DNA from: Catenulispora sp. GP43
GTDB taxonomy: Bacteria > Actinomycetota > Actinomycetes > Streptomycetales > Catenulisporaceae
DNA length: 64,000 nucleotides
Assembly: GCF_041260665.1 (NCBI RefSeq)
Contig: NZ_JBGCCT010000010.1
Span: forward strand, 248,001-312,000
Direction of reading: 5' to 3'
The notes beneath the pieces were generated by a model. That model was not told the origin of the DNA and ran no database searches. It saw only the letters and a program-made list of their open reading frames with translations. The translations under genes and the position numbers were made by a program. Below are positions 1 to 8,175 of this stretch, one piece after another (the stretch's first letter is position 1; the number at the start of each line of letters is the position of its first letter).

Positions 1-177
1 CAGCGCCCCCGGGATGTTGGCCAGCAGCGGGGACGGCGCCGGATCGGCGGGATGCGGGACCACCACGATCCCGCCGTCGGCGTCCGTGTCGGCGTTGGCG
101 TCGGGGTCGGCCCGCACGCCGAAGGCACCCCAGTGCGAGGTGGTCGGCGAGACCGGCGCGGCGGCGGTCGGCAACAT
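1..177 (-). CDS. Molybdopterin-dependent oxidoreductase, BisC/TMAO-reductase type (N-terminal fragment)
   Basis: Only the first 59 codons are inside the window; the gene runs off the left edge. The translated N-terminus contains TSHWGAFGVRAD followed by PHPADPAPSPLLANIPGAL. This matches the opening of biotin sulfoxide/TMAO/DMSO reductase-type molybdoenzymes, which typically read T-x-H-W-G-x-x-x-V and then D-x-x-P-S-P-L-x-x-x-I-P. The family reduces S- or N-oxides with a molybdopterin guanine dinucleotide cofactor. The start is 12 bases after the stop of the flavin monooxygenase, so it is probably the last gene of the sulfur-leader operon. A sulfoxide- or N-oxide-reducing role is inferred from the family only. 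Confidence 0.72.
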   Translation of the reverse strand, partial: MLPTAAAPVSPTTSHWGAFGVRADPDANADTDADGGIVVVPHPADPAPSPLLANIPGAL

Positions 178-189
178 CGGCAGCGGCCC

Positions 190-1308
190 TCAGACGCCCG
201 CGCCGACCAGCGGCGCACCCTCGTGCTGCGCGCGCACCAGCCGGACGAGGTCGCCGTAGTCCCGGGCGTCCTGCAACGGGGAGAATCCGCGGATCAGCAG
301 AGTGCTGACGCCGAGCGCGACGTAGTCCAGCAGCGCCTCGGCGACCTGCTCGTAGCTGCCCACCAGGGCCGTGGAGTTCCCGGCGGCGCCGGTCTCCTTG
401 GCCACGGCGGTCCACAGCCGCTTGTCGTGGACGTCCGCCTCGGCGGCGTACTCCAGCAGCCGCTGCGAGCCGCGGGCGGCGGCGAAGTCCTTCTTGTCGC
501 CGCCCCAGCCCCAGGCCTTGCGCGCCTCGCCGGCCTTCTCCCTGGTCAGCCGCAGCACGTCGGCGGCCCGCTCCCACGCCTCGGCCTCGGTGGCGGCCGG
601 GATCGGCCGCAGGCTGACGCTGAAGCGCGGGTCGCGGCCGAACGGCGCCGCGGCGGCCCGCACCTCGCGGATCCGCTCGGCGATCCCGGCCAGCGGCTCG
701 CCCCAGAACGCGTAAACGTCGGCGTGCTTGCCGCCGACCCGGACCGCGTCCTCGGACGCGCCCCCGAAGTAGACCGGGATGGCACCGGGCTCGGGCCGGA
801 TCGCCGACCAGCCGCCGCGCACGGTGTAGAACTCGCCCTCGAAGTCGAAGGGCTCCGCGCTCTCCCACTCCTTGCGCACGACGGTCAGGAACTCGTCGGT
901 GCGGCGGTAGCGGGTGGCCTTGTCGGCCAGGTCGCCGTCCCGGGCCTGTTCGCGGTCGTCGCCGCCGGTGATGGTGTGCAGCGCGACGCGGCCGGGGTGG
1001 AAGGCGTCCAGGGTCGCGTACTTGCGCGCGGCGTACGTCGGCGACACGAACCCCGGACGGTGCGCGAGCAGCACCCCGATCCGGGAGGTCCGGGACAGGA
1101 CCTGGTCGGCGATGACGAAGCCGTCCGGCGAGGCCGAGGAGTGCGCGATCAGGACTCGGTCGAAACCGGACTCCTCGTGCGCGAGGGCGAGGTCCTGGAG
1201 GTATCCGGGCTGGACCACCGGGCCGTCGGGGGCGGCGGTCTCGGTCTCGCTGCCGGGACGGGTCCCGGTGATGCCGATGAACTCTATGTGGTTGATCGAG
1301 TTTGGCAC
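190..1308 (-). CDS. LLM-class flavin-dependent monooxygenase, SsuD-like
   Basis: A 372-residue protein of the luciferase-like TIM-barrel monooxygenase family, close in length to alkanesulfonate monooxygenase SsuD. It contains the family signatures LLAHRPGFVSPTYAARKYATLD (residues about 79-100), HTITGGDDREQARDGD and PVYFGGASEDAVRVGG. Enzymes of this group use FMNH2 supplied by a reductase to cleave C-S or C-N bonds. It lies downstream of a complete peptide-type ABC importer and upstream of a BisC-type enzyme, in an operon headed by a sulfur-type leader peptide. It therefore probably releases sulfur from an imported organosulfur compound. The start is GTG; 67 bases separate it from the ABC ATPase stop. 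The substrate is unknown. Confidence 0.88.
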   Translation of the reverse strand: MPNSINHIEFIGITGTRPGSETETAAPDGPVVQPGYLQDLALAHEESGFDRVLIAHSSASPDGFVIADQVLSRTSRIGVLLAHRPGFVSPTYAARKYATLDAFHPGRVALHTITGGDDREQARDGDLADKATRYRRTDEFLTVVRKEWESAEPFDFEGEFYTVRGGWSAIRPEPGAIPVYFGGASEDAVRVGGKHADVYAFWGEPLAGIAERIREVRAAAAPFGRDPRFSVSLRPIPAATEAEAWERAADVLRLTREKAGEARKAWGWGGDKKDFAAARGSQRLLEYAAEADVHDKRLWTAVAKETGAAGNSTALVGSYEQVAEALLDYVALGVSTLLIRGFSPLQDARDYGDLVRLVRAQHEGAPLVGAGV

Positions 1309-1375
1309 AGTCGTCTCTTTTCTCGGTGGAGCGGCAGGTACAGGGGTGGGGCGGGTTGAGCGGGTCGGGCGGGCG

Positions 1376-2158
1376 TCAGGCCGCGGTCGGCCGGAGACGG
1401 CGCAGCCGGGGTGTCGCGGCGACCAGTCGTGCGGTGTAGGGGTGTGAGGGTTCTCGCAGGACCTGCTCGACAGGACCGTCCTCGACGATCCGGCCGCGGT
1501 ACAGCACCACGATCCGGTCGGCCAGGCCCGCCAGCGAGGGCAGGTCGTGCGAGATGACCAGCTGCGAGGTGCCGGAGCGGTCCCGCAGCCCGGCCAGCAG
1601 GGCCAGGACGTGGTTGCGGGCCGCGGCGTCCAGCGCGCTGACCGGCTCGTCGGCGATCACCAGGGCCGGCGCGGTGACCAGGGCCCGGGCCAGCAGGACC
1701 CGCTGACGCTGGCCGCCGGACAGCTGCCAGGGCCGGCGCGCGGCCAGCCCCGGATCCAGGCCCACGGCCCGCAGGGCCTCCGCGACCCGCTCCGCGCGCT
1801 CGCCGGCCGGCACCGTCCCGGCCACCGCCAACGGCTCGGCGACCAGGGCGTTGACATCCCAGTCCGGGTCCAGAGCCCGCAGCGGGTCCTGGAAGACCAG
1901 TTGGAGACGGCCGGTCCGGCGGAAGTCGCGCAACGCCCGGCCCTTGAGCGCGGTCAGGTCGGTGCCGCCCAGGCTGATCGTCCCGGCCCGGACCGGGACC
2001 AGCCCGGCCACGGCGCGGGCCAGCGTGGTCTTGCCCGAGCCGGTCTCGCCGACCACGCCGACGATCTCGCCTGCGCCGACAGTGAGTGCCACGTCGGTCA
2101 GCACGGTGCGGCGGCGGTCGTAGGCGGCCGTCAGACCGTTGATCTCCAGGCAGGTCAT
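1376..2158 (-). CDS. ABC transporter ATP-binding protein, OppF/DppF type
   Basis: A 260-residue ATPase with Walker A GETGSGKTTLARA (about residues 36-48), Q-loop VFQDP, signature LSGGQRQRVLLARAL and Walker B ALVIADEPVSALD. The C-terminal SHPYTARLVAA is the oligopeptide-importer tail. It is the second ATPase of a heterodimeric peptide/nickel-type importer. The start ATG overlaps the stop of the upstream ATPase gene as ATGA (2155-2158). A much longer upstream extension in this frame is only a shadow of that neighbour. It would energise uptake of the substrate oxidised by the downstream monooxygenase. Confidence 0.92.
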   Translation of the reverse strand: MTCLEINGLTAAYDRRRTVLTDVALTVGAGEIVGVVGETGSGKTTLARAVAGLVPVRAGTISLGGTDLTALKGRALRDFRRTGRLQLVFQDPLRALDPDWDVNALVAEPLAVAGTVPAGERAERVAEALRAVGLDPGLAARRPWQLSGGQRQRVLLARALVTAPALVIADEPVSALDAAARNHVLALLAGLRDRSGTSQLVISHDLPSLAGLADRIVVLYRGRIVEDGPVEQVLREPSHPYTARLVAATPRLRRLRPTAA

Positions 2159-3027
2159 CGCACTCCTCCGGCGGCCGGTTCGCGGTGCCACACCGAGGCG
2201 GCCTCGATCAGGGCCCGGGTCCCGGGATGGGCCGGCTCGGCCACGACGGAGGCGGCCGGCCCCTGCTCGACGATCTCGCCGGCGTCGCACACCAGGACGC
2301 GGTCGCAGAGCTCGGCGACGACCGCGAGGTCGTGGGTGACCAGCAGCAGCGCCAGTCCGCGTTCGGCGGTCAGGCGCCGCAGCAGCCCCAGGACGCCGGC
2401 TTGGACCAGGGCGTCCAGCGAGCTGGTGGGCTCGTCCGCGACCAGCAGGTCGGGGTCGCCGGACACGGCGATCGCGATCATCACCCGCTGCGCCATCCCG
2501 CCGGACAGCTCGTGCGGGTAGGAGCCGTAGACGGTTTCGGGGTGGCGCAGCCCGACCGAGGCGAAAAGCTCCAGGGCCCGGGCGCGCGCCGCCTCGCGGG
2601 CCAGCCCGGTCTTCAGGCGCAACGCCTCGGCCAGCTGGTTGCCGACGGTGACCGAGGGGTTGAGATAGGAGGCCGGATCCTGGAAGACGGTGCCGACGCG
2701 GGTCCCGCGCACCGCGTCCCAACCACGGCGGTCGAGCGCCGTGAGGTCGGTGTCCCCCAGACGGATCTCGCCGCCGGTGCGCACGCACCCCGGCGCCAGC
2801 AGCCCCAGGACCGCCCGGCAGGTCAGGGTCTTGCCGCTGCCGGAGGCGCCGACCAGGCCGACGATCTCCCCGGCGCGGACGGTGAAGGAGACCCCGCGGA
2901 CCAGTTCGGTACCGCCGGCTTCGACCCGCAGATCCGTAACGGCCAGCGCCGCTCGGCCGGAGGCCGCCGCGCCTGGCGGTGCGCCGGATTCCAGCGGATG
3001 GGTGTCAGACAGCTGCGAGGCCGACAT
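2155..3027 (-). CDS. ABC transporter ATP-binding protein, OppD/DppD type
   Basis: A 290-residue ATPase: Walker A GASGSGKTLTCRA near residue 59, VFQDPASYLNPSVTVGNQL, signature LSGGMAQRVMIAIA and Walker B LLVADEPTSSLDALVQA. This is the first ATPase of the peptide-type importer and pairs with the next gene. It begins 23 bases before the end of the upstream permease gene, so the two are translationally coupled. The first 25 residues before the nucleotide-binding domain are a Gly/Ala-rich extension. The cargo is not evident from the sequence; operon context suggests an organosulfur compound. Confidence 0.92.
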   Translation of the reverse strand: MSASQLSDTHPLESGAPPGAAASGRAALAVTDLRVEAGGTELVRGVSFTVRAGEIVGLVGASGSGKTLTCRAVLGLLAPGCVRTGGEIRLGDTDLTALDRRGWDAVRGTRVGTVFQDPASYLNPSVTVGNQLAEALRLKTGLAREAARARALELFASVGLRHPETVYGSYPHELSGGMAQRVMIAIAVSGDPDLLVADEPTSSLDALVQAGVLGLLRRLTAERGLALLLVTHDLAVVAELCDRVLVCDAGEIVEQGPAASVVAEPAHPGTRALIEAASVWHREPAAGGVR

Positions 3028-3889
3028 CGGCGTGCTCCCTTTCCAGTGCGAGCGGCTGCGGACGCGCGGGGCCGCAGGCCCCGCCGCCGTCTCGGAACGC
3101 GTCGGCCAAGGCGTTGAGAGCCGCGGCCGCGGCCATGATGAGCAGGCCCGGGACCAGCGGCGCCCATGGCTGGACCGAGAGGTATGTCAGGTCGCTGCTG
3201 AGGATCTCGCCCCACGTCGGCAGCGGCGGCTCGACGCCCAGTCCCAGGAACGCCAGCGAGGACACCGTCAGCAGCGCGGCGGCCAGGGCCTGCGCGGTGG
3301 TCACCGCGATGGTCGGGGCGACCTTGGCCCAGATGTGCCGGCGCAGGATCCACCACCGCGACGCCCCGGCGAGCTCGGCCGCCTCGACGAACTGGGAGCC
3401 GGCCTGGCTGAGCGCCGCGGCCCTGGTGATCCGGAAGAACCGCGGCGCGACGAGCATGCCGATGGCGGCCATGGCCACGGTGAGACCGTTGCCCAGCACG
3501 CCGGTGACGGCGACCGCGAACACCACGTACGGCAACGTCAGCAACGCGTCGACCACCCGCGCCGAGACCCACTCGAAGACCGGTCCGAGCCACACCGAGG
3601 CCAGGCCGGGCAGGACGCCGGCGACCAGCCCGATGCCCACCGCCTCCAGCGCCCCCACCACCGAGGCACCGGTCCCGGCCATCAGCCGGGACAGCACGTC
3701 CCGGCCGAGATAGTCGGTGCCCAGCCAGTGCCCGGCGCCCGGACCGCGCAGCGCCGCCGCCGGGTCCTGCGCCAACGGGTCGTGCGGAGCCAGCTGGCGA
3801 CCGAACACCGCCAGCACCGCGATCACGACGATCACCGCGGCGGCGATCCGCGCCGAGCGGAAACGCCAGCTGCTTCGCAGGGCCCTCAT
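3005..3889 (-). CDS. ABC transporter permease, DppC type
   Basis: A 294-residue inner-membrane permease with about six hydrophobic segments. After the first segment it has GTDYLGRDVLSRLMAGTG, the canonical DppC/OppC periplasmic motif, and it has the EAA loop EAAELAGASRWWILRRHIW. The chosen ATG at 3889 overlaps the stop of the DppB-type permease as ATGA. An upstream extension to 3964 would only add an Arg/Cys-rich shadow. It forms the channel together with the preceding DppB-type permease. Confidence 0.9.
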   Translation of the reverse strand: MRALRSSWRFRSARIAAAVIVVIAVLAVFGRQLAPHDPLAQDPAAALRGPGAGHWLGTDYLGRDVLSRLMAGTGASVVGALEAVGIGLVAGVLPGLASVWLGPVFEWVSARVVDALLTLPYVVFAVAVTGVLGNGLTVAMAAIGMLVAPRFFRITRAAALSQAGSQFVEAAELAGASRWWILRRHIWAKVAPTIAVTTAQALAAALLTVSSLAFLGLGVEPPLPTWGEILSSDLTYLSVQPWAPLVPGLLIMAAAAALNALADAFRDGGGACGPARPQPLALEREHADVGLAAV

Positions 3890-5028
3890 GACGCCGCTCC
3901 CACAGTGCCCGCAGTGCCCGCAGCGCTCGCGGCACCGGCGATCCGGACTCCGGACCGCCGCCACACCGTCCGGCGCCGGGCCCGCGGGTTGAGCCGGACC
4001 AGCGCCGCGTTGACGGCGAGGTTGCTCACCAGCACCACGGTGATCGTGACCAGGAGCGTGCCCTGCACGACCGGGATGTCGTGGGTGGAGCCGGCCTGCA
4101 GGGCGAGCTGGGCCACCCCCGGCAACACGAAGATCTTCTCAGCGATCACCGCGCCGCCGATGAGGTTGGGCACCTCCAGGCCCAGCACGGTCAGCGCCGG
4201 GCCCGCCGCGTTGCGCAGGACGTGCCGGTAGAGCACGCGCCGCGAGCTCAGGCCGCGCGCCGCCGCGCCAACCGCGTAGTTCTCCCCCAGCGCGCCGACC
4301 AGCGAGGTCCGCAGCTGCCGGGCCACCGCCGCCGCGGCCTCCACGCTCAGGGCCAGGGCCGGCAGGATCGCGAAGCGCAGCCACTGCACCGGATCCTGGC
4401 CCAGCGGCACATACCCGCCGGACGGCAGCACCTTGAGGAACACCGAGAACACCACGATGAGCGCGATGCCCACCAGGAACGGCGGAACCGTGGCCAGCCC
4501 GGAGGCGGTCAGCGTGACCGTCCGGTCCCACCAACCGCCGGCCCGCCGCGCCGCGCTGACGCCGGCCGCCGTCCCCACCACGGCGGCCAGGAGCAGCGCC
4601 AGCACCGCGATCGAGAGATCCACCGGCAGGGCCTGGCCGATGCTCGTGGATACCGGGATCGAGGTGAAATAGGAGCGGCCGAGGTCCCCGGTCAGGGCGT
4701 GGCCCAGCCAGCTCGCGTACTGCACCAGGAACGGCCGGTCCAAGCCGAACTGGTGGTTGACCCGGGCTATGTCGGCGGGCGTGGCGGTGTCGCCGAGCGC
4801 GGTCGCGGCCGGGTTGGCGCCGCCGAGCGCGCCGAGGCCGAAGGTGACGAACGAGGCGAGGAGGAACACCGTCACCGGGACCGCGGCGAACCTCAGGACC
4901 CTGAGCAGCACGCCGACGGCGCGGCCGGGTGCGGGCTCGGGCTCGGGCTCGGGCTGACCGAAGTCATCGGCGTCAGCGTCGTCCTCGCCATAGCCGTAGC
5001 CGCCGACGCCGTCGGGGTCCGCGCTCAC
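3886..5028 (-). CDS. ABC transporter permease, DppB type
   Basis: A 380-residue permease with an acidic, Gly/Pro/Glu-rich cytosolic N-terminal extension of about 35 residues before the first membrane segment. That segment (VTVFLLASFVTFGLGALGG) and the following HQFGLDRPFLVQYASWLGHAL are typical of DppB. The EAA-type loop AVGAAARGLSSRRVLYRHVL is present. The last 25 residues are an Ala/Gly/Thr-rich tail. Its start overlaps the binding-protein stop as ATGA (5025-5028), and its stop overlaps the DppC start in the same way. It is one half of the membrane channel. Confidence 0.9.
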   Translation of the reverse strand: MSADPDGVGGYGYGEDDADADDFGQPEPEPEPAPGRAVGVLLRVLRFAAVPVTVFLLASFVTFGLGALGGANPAATALGDTATPADIARVNHQFGLDRPFLVQYASWLGHALTGDLGRSYFTSIPVSTSIGQALPVDLSIAVLALLLAAVVGTAAGVSAARRAGGWWDRTVTLTASGLATVPPFLVGIALIVVFSVFLKVLPSGGYVPLGQDPVQWLRFAILPALALSVEAAAAVARQLRTSLVGALGENYAVGAAARGLSSRRVLYRHVLRNAAGPALTVLGLEVPNLIGGAVIAEKIFVLPGVAQLALQAGSTHDIPVVQGTLLVTITVVLVSNLAVNAALVRLNPRARRRTVWRRSGVRIAGAASAAGTAGTVGAAS

Positions 5029-6584
5029 TTGACCGTCACCCCCTCGAAGCGCTGGACCACGGTGTCGGCGGGAAGGTCGGAGACCGAGGCGGAGTGGGCC
5101 AGGATGCGCGGCACGGTGTACAGGAACACGTTCGGCTCCTGCTGCACCGCCAGCGCGGTCGCCGCCTGGACCACAGCCGGGTAGTCCGCACTGTCCAGCG
5201 GCGTGGTGCTGATCTTGTCGACCGCCGCCTGGAGCTCGGGGCTGACACCGCGCCCGGGGTTGAGCAGCCCCGCCTTGCCGAACAGCACCTGGAAGGCCTG
5301 CGCGGTGGAATCACGGCCGGCGAAGGCGTCTACGGTCAGAGCACGGGAGTGCTGGACGTAGACGATCTGCGTGAACTGAGCGGCCGGGATCACTTCGATC
5401 TTCACGGTGAAGCCAACCGCTTGCAGCTGTGCCTGAAGCTGCTCCGGGACGCCCGCGGCCGCGCTGGTGGTGATGATGACCGCCGGGTGGGCGCCGTATT
5501 TGGACGCCGCCAGCAGCGCCTTCGCCTTGTCCGGGTTGTACGCGTAGGAATCGCCGATGGCGTCGCTGTATCCCACATACCCCTTCGGGAACGGCTGGTA
5601 GGAGACGTCGCCCACGCCGAAGTTCGCGGTCTGCAACAGCGCCTTGCGGTCCACCGCGTACTTCAGCGCCTGGACGACGTCCGGGTCGTCGAACGGCGCG
5701 ATCGTGTCGTTGACATCCAGGACCGACACCACCAGCGACGGGATCACCTGGACCTTGAGCCCGGCGGACTTGGCCGCGGCCACCAGGTTCCCGGGGATCT
5801 GCGCGACGCTGTACTGGCCCGAGGTCAGTCCTGCCACGGCGGTCGAGGGATCGGGGAGCGGGTAGAGCTCGAAGTTCGCTATGTGGATCTGGGAGGCGTT
5901 CCAGAATCCTGGGTTGCGCACCAGCGAGGCTTTGGAGTTCTGCACGTAGGACGAGAGCGTGAAGGGCCCGGCGCCGACCGGCTTGAGCGCCAGATTCGCG
6001 CGGTTCGCGGTGAACGCCGCCGGGCTGACCAGCATGCCGGTCTTGCCGGCGAACAGCGTCGGGATCTGGAAGTTCGGCTGGGCCAGGTCCACGACCACGG
6101 TGTCCGCGTCCGGCGCGCTCACCTGCTTGACGCTGGTCAGCTGCGAGGCGATCAGCGAGTCCTTCTCGTCGCGTCCGCGCTCGATGTTCGCCTTGACCGC
6201 GGCGGCGTCCAAAGGCGTGCCGTCGCTGAACTTCAGGCCGGGGCGCAGGGCGAAGGTGATCTCGGTGCCGGCGGCGTTGTACTTCCACGCGCTGGCCACC
6301 GCCGGGACCGCGTTGCCCGCGGCGTCCTCCTGGGTGAGGCCGGAGTAGACCAGCGACAGGGCATGGACATCCCAGCCGGCGGAGGAGGTGACCGGGTCCC
6401 AGGAAGTCGGCAGCGCCCACCCCCACTTCAGGGTCCCGGACGCCGCGCCGCCGGTCTTGACGCTGCCGGTACTGCCGGTACTGCCGGCGGTGGCGGTGCC
6501 GCCGCAGGCAGCCAGGGACATGACGGCGGCCGCGGCGGCCAGGCGGCGGCCCGGTTTCAGGAGTGTGGACAGGACGGCAGGCAT
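5025..6584 (-). CDS. Peptide/nickel-type ABC transporter substrate-binding lipoprotein
   Basis: A 519-residue SBP family 5 protein. It starts with a lipoprotein signal: a basic N-terminus LLKPGRRLAAAAAVMS followed by the lipobox LAACGG. A short Gly/Ser/Thr repeat linker (STGSTGS) follows. The body contains ITFALRPGLKFSDGTPLDA and AADVKAN-like sequence (AAAVKANIERG) characteristic of DppA/OppA-type proteins. ATG 6584 is preferred because AAAGG lies about ten bases upstream; 6629 is an alternative. It is the first full-size gene after the leader peptide. It would capture the substrate outside the membrane and deliver it to the two permeases. Ligand identity is unknown. Confidence 0.9.
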   Translation of the reverse strand: MPAVLSTLLKPGRRLAAAAAVMSLAACGGTATAGSTGSTGSVKTGGAASGTLKWGWALPTSWDPVTSSAGWDVHALSLVYSGLTQEDAAGNAVPAVASAWKYNAAGTEITFALRPGLKFSDGTPLDAAAVKANIERGRDEKDSLIASQLTSVKQVSAPDADTVVVDLAQPNFQIPTLFAGKTGMLVSPAAFTANRANLALKPVGAGPFTLSSYVQNSKASLVRNPGFWNASQIHIANFELYPLPDPSTAVAGLTSGQYSVAQIPGNLVAAAKSAGLKVQVIPSLVVSVLDVNDTIAPFDDPDVVQALKYAVDRKALLQTANFGVGDVSYQPFPKGYVGYSDAIGDSYAYNPDKAKALLAASKYGAHPAVIITTSAAAGVPEQLQAQLQAVGFTVKIEVIPAAQFTQIVYVQHSRALTVDAFAGRDSTAQAFQVLFGKAGLLNPGRGVSPELQAAVDKISTTPLDSADYPAVVQAATALAVQQEPNVFLYTVPRILAHSASVSDLPADTVVQRFEGVTVK

Positions 6585-6741
6585 GGCGAGATCGCCTTTC
6601 GGAAGGGAAGAAGTCTTCGGGTGCGACAACGAGGTGCCATGCGCCTGCGCGGAAAGCGGGAAGGCGACAGCACTCTGTGGAAGTTCGGGGCACAGTGGGA
6701 TCGGGCGACCTGGCGGGTCGTCACGACGCCGAGCCTGACCG

Positions 6742-6766
6742 GGATCGCGCCGGCACGCGGCGATCC
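6742..6766 (-). promoter_or_regulatory. Hairpin in the leader region of sulfur operon 1
   Basis: Perfect 7-base arms GGATCGC and GCGATCC (6742-6748 and 6760-6766) enclose an 11-base G/C-rich loop. It lies between the leader peptide and the binding-protein gene and could take part in an attenuation switch. There is no downstream U-run, so it is not a classical intrinsic terminator. Confidence 0.4.
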
Positions 6767-6820
6767 GGTTCGGCTTCAGGCGGGTTCGGCGGAGTTCGGT
6801 ACTGGGGAGACCGGCCGGGC

Positions 6821-6839
6821 GGCGAGGCTGAGGCTCGCC
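6821..6839 (-). promoter_or_regulatory. Hairpin directly after the leader peptide stop
   Basis: GGCGAG and CTCGCC pair perfectly around a 7-base loop, starting seven bases downstream of the leader stop codon. A ribosome stalled on the Cys codons near the end of the leader would cover or expose this stem, as expected for translational attenuation. This is inference from position and pairing only. Confidence 0.45.
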
Positions 6840-6846
6840 AGGAGAC

Positions 6847-6936
6847 TCAGCGGCAGGCGCTGGCGCAACACAGGGCGCTGGAGGTACGCCGGAAGTCGAC
6901 GTAGCGGCAGACCACGCCGGGGTGGATGCGAGTCAT
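6847..6936 (-). CDS. Sulfur-responsive leader peptide (operon 1)
   Basis: A 29-residue mini-gene too short for routine calling. Its centre reads CRYVDFRRTSSALCCASACR. This fits the Arg-x-(His/Tyr)-Val-Asp-(Leu/Phe)-x-Arg-x-x-Ser-Ala-Leu-Cys consensus of short leader peptides found before sulfur-assimilation operons in actinomycetes. Four of the last 17 residues are Cys, so low charged tRNA-Cys could stall ribosomes here. A consensus-like TTGACA (6967-6972) with 17-base spacing to CACGAT places the transcription start near ATG 6936, making the message leaderless. An in-frame ATG at 6945 would give 32 residues. It precedes the importer/monooxygenase operon. Confidence 0.85.
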   Translation of the reverse strand: MTRIHPGVVCRYVDFRRTSSALCCASACR

Positions 6937-6943
6937 GAAGCTC

Positions 6944-6972
6944 ATCGTGGCGGGAACTCGCAGGTCTGTCAA
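6944..6972 (-). promoter_or_regulatory. Probable promoter of sulfur operon 1
   Basis: On the minus strand, TTGACA (6967-6972) is followed after 17 bases by CACGAT (6944-6949). The ATG at 6936 follows seven bases later, which suits a leaderless transcript. The -35 box is perfect; the -10 box is weak. Confidence 0.5.
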
Positions 6973-6990
6973 TTGATACATGGAGGTGTC

Positions 6991-7737
6991 TTATCCGCCG
7001 AGACGCGGGGAGGAGAGCTCCGGGGCGAGCCCGGGCGCCACCGCGCGCACCGCGTCGAAGTACTCTGACTCCGGCCGCCACCCGGGCACCACGGCGCGGC
7101 CGGCGGGGCCCAGGAACACCAGCGTGGGCAGGGCGTACCGGTAGCCGTCCTCGGGGTCCTCGCCCAACGCTTTGGCCCGGCCCGGATGCCTGCCGGGCGC
7201 GTCCAGCTCCAGCACCTCAGGACACGGCGAGCGGGTCTCGGCCCAGTCCTCGCGCACGGCCGCGCGGATCCGCGGCGAGGCGGCGTCGGCGGCCAGCCGA
7301 TCGATGTCGAGGCCGGGCAGCCCGCGGAGCGCCTCCAGGACCCGAACGGGGGTGTCCGCGGGCTCGCCGCCGACGAACGTCGTCTCCCGCAGTCGCCACA
7401 GCACGGCCTCGGCCGTGTCCGGGCCCTGCGCCTCGGCGGCCTTGGCGGCCAGCGAGGCCGGCCAGCTGCTGGCGCTGACCCGGGCCAGGCGCTCCGGGAC
7501 CGGGGCACCGGTGTGGGTCGCGATCTCCCGCAGCTCGTCCAGATACCAGGCGGCCTCGGCAGCCGGGTCCGGCGCCGGCGGCTCGCCGTCGTCGAACAGG
7601 ATCCCGAAGACGCGGCGCCACCGGACCCGCGGTCCGAGCTCGGCGCGCAGGCGGCGGAACTTCGGCTCCGAGCCCCAGGCCCAAGGGCAGGCCGGATCGG
7701 TGAACTCCACCACCCGCAGCTCCGGGAGCGCTGTCAT
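6991..7737 (-). CDS. DsbA-family thioredoxin-fold protein (FrnE-like), single-cysteine motif
   Basis: A 248-residue protein starting MTALPELRVVEFTDPACPWAW. It has the thioredoxin-fold beginning of FrnE/Rv2466c-like DsbA proteins, with an inserted helical domain and the cis-Pro strand ALPTLVFLGPAGRAVVPG (about residues 205-222). The active-site region is CPWAW rather than CPWC, so the second redox cysteine is absent. A monothiol mechanism with mycothiol, or a non-oxidoreductase role, is more likely than disulfide exchange. The ATG overlaps the cupin stop as ATGA (7734-7737). It therefore belongs to the Rrf2-cupin-DsbA operon. Confidence 0.82.
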   Translation of the reverse strand: MTALPELRVVEFTDPACPWAWGSEPKFRRLRAELGPRVRWRRVFGILFDDGEPPAPDPAAEAAWYLDELREIATHTGAPVPERLARVSASSWPASLAAKAAEAQGPDTAEAVLWRLRETTFVGGEPADTPVRVLEALRGLPGLDIDRLAADAASPRIRAAVREDWAETRSPCPEVLELDAPGRHPGRAKALGEDPEDGYRYALPTLVFLGPAGRAVVPGWRPESEYFDAVRAVAPGLAPELSSPRLGG

Positions 7738-8153
7738 GTCTGGACCTCGGCCCACAGGCTCGGCAGGTTGACCACGATCGCCTCCTGGCTGCTGCGGGCG
7801 ATCACGACCACCGCTTCCTCAGCACCCGGGTTCTCCTCGCGGTGCGGGACGTAGGGAGGCACGAAGACGTAGTCGCCAGGACCGGTCTCGAGCCTGATCT
7901 CCTCCTCGCCTTCGGCGAACACGAACACCGGATTGCCGGACACCACGTAGATGGCCGTCTCGGCCGCGCCGTGGTGATGGTCGCCGGAGTTGGTGGCCGG
8001 CGCGACGTGCGTCTGCCCCATCCACACCTTCTCGGCGCCGACCGTCTTGCCGGACACCGCCTCCAGCCGGGTCATCCCGGAGGTCTGGCGCGTGTCCCCG
8101 GACAGGTCGGCGGCCTTGATGTGGCGCAGCGGCGCGTGCCAGTGGTCGGTCAT
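7734..8153 (-). CDS. Small cupin-domain protein
   Basis: A 139-residue single-domain cupin. The first metal-binding motif is seen as SGDHHHGAAETAIYVVSGNP (about residues 56-75) and the second as GPGDYVFVPPYVPHREENPG (about 91-110). The His cluster and the conserved PxxxPH region would bind a divalent metal. It sits between an Rrf2 regulator (22 bases upstream) and the DsbA-like protein (four-base overlap). It could be a dioxygenase, isomerase or thiol-related sensor; the sequence does not decide. Confidence 0.85.
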   Translation of the reverse strand: MTDHWHAPLRHIKAADLSGDTRQTSGMTRLEAVSGKTVGAEKVWMGQTHVAPATNSGDHHHGAAETAIYVVSGNPVFVFAEGEEEIRLETGPGDYVFVPPYVPHREENPGAEEAVVVIARSSQEAIVVNLPSLWAEVQT

Positions 8154-8175
8154 GTCGTGCTCCTCACGGGTTCTG

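Noticed and set aside
52..1359. 435-codon plus-strand open frame opposite the LLM monooxygenase
   Set aside because: It is Arg/Gly/Val-rich with no family signature and lies wholly antisense to two convincing minus-strand genes; it arises from G+C-rich codon shadows.
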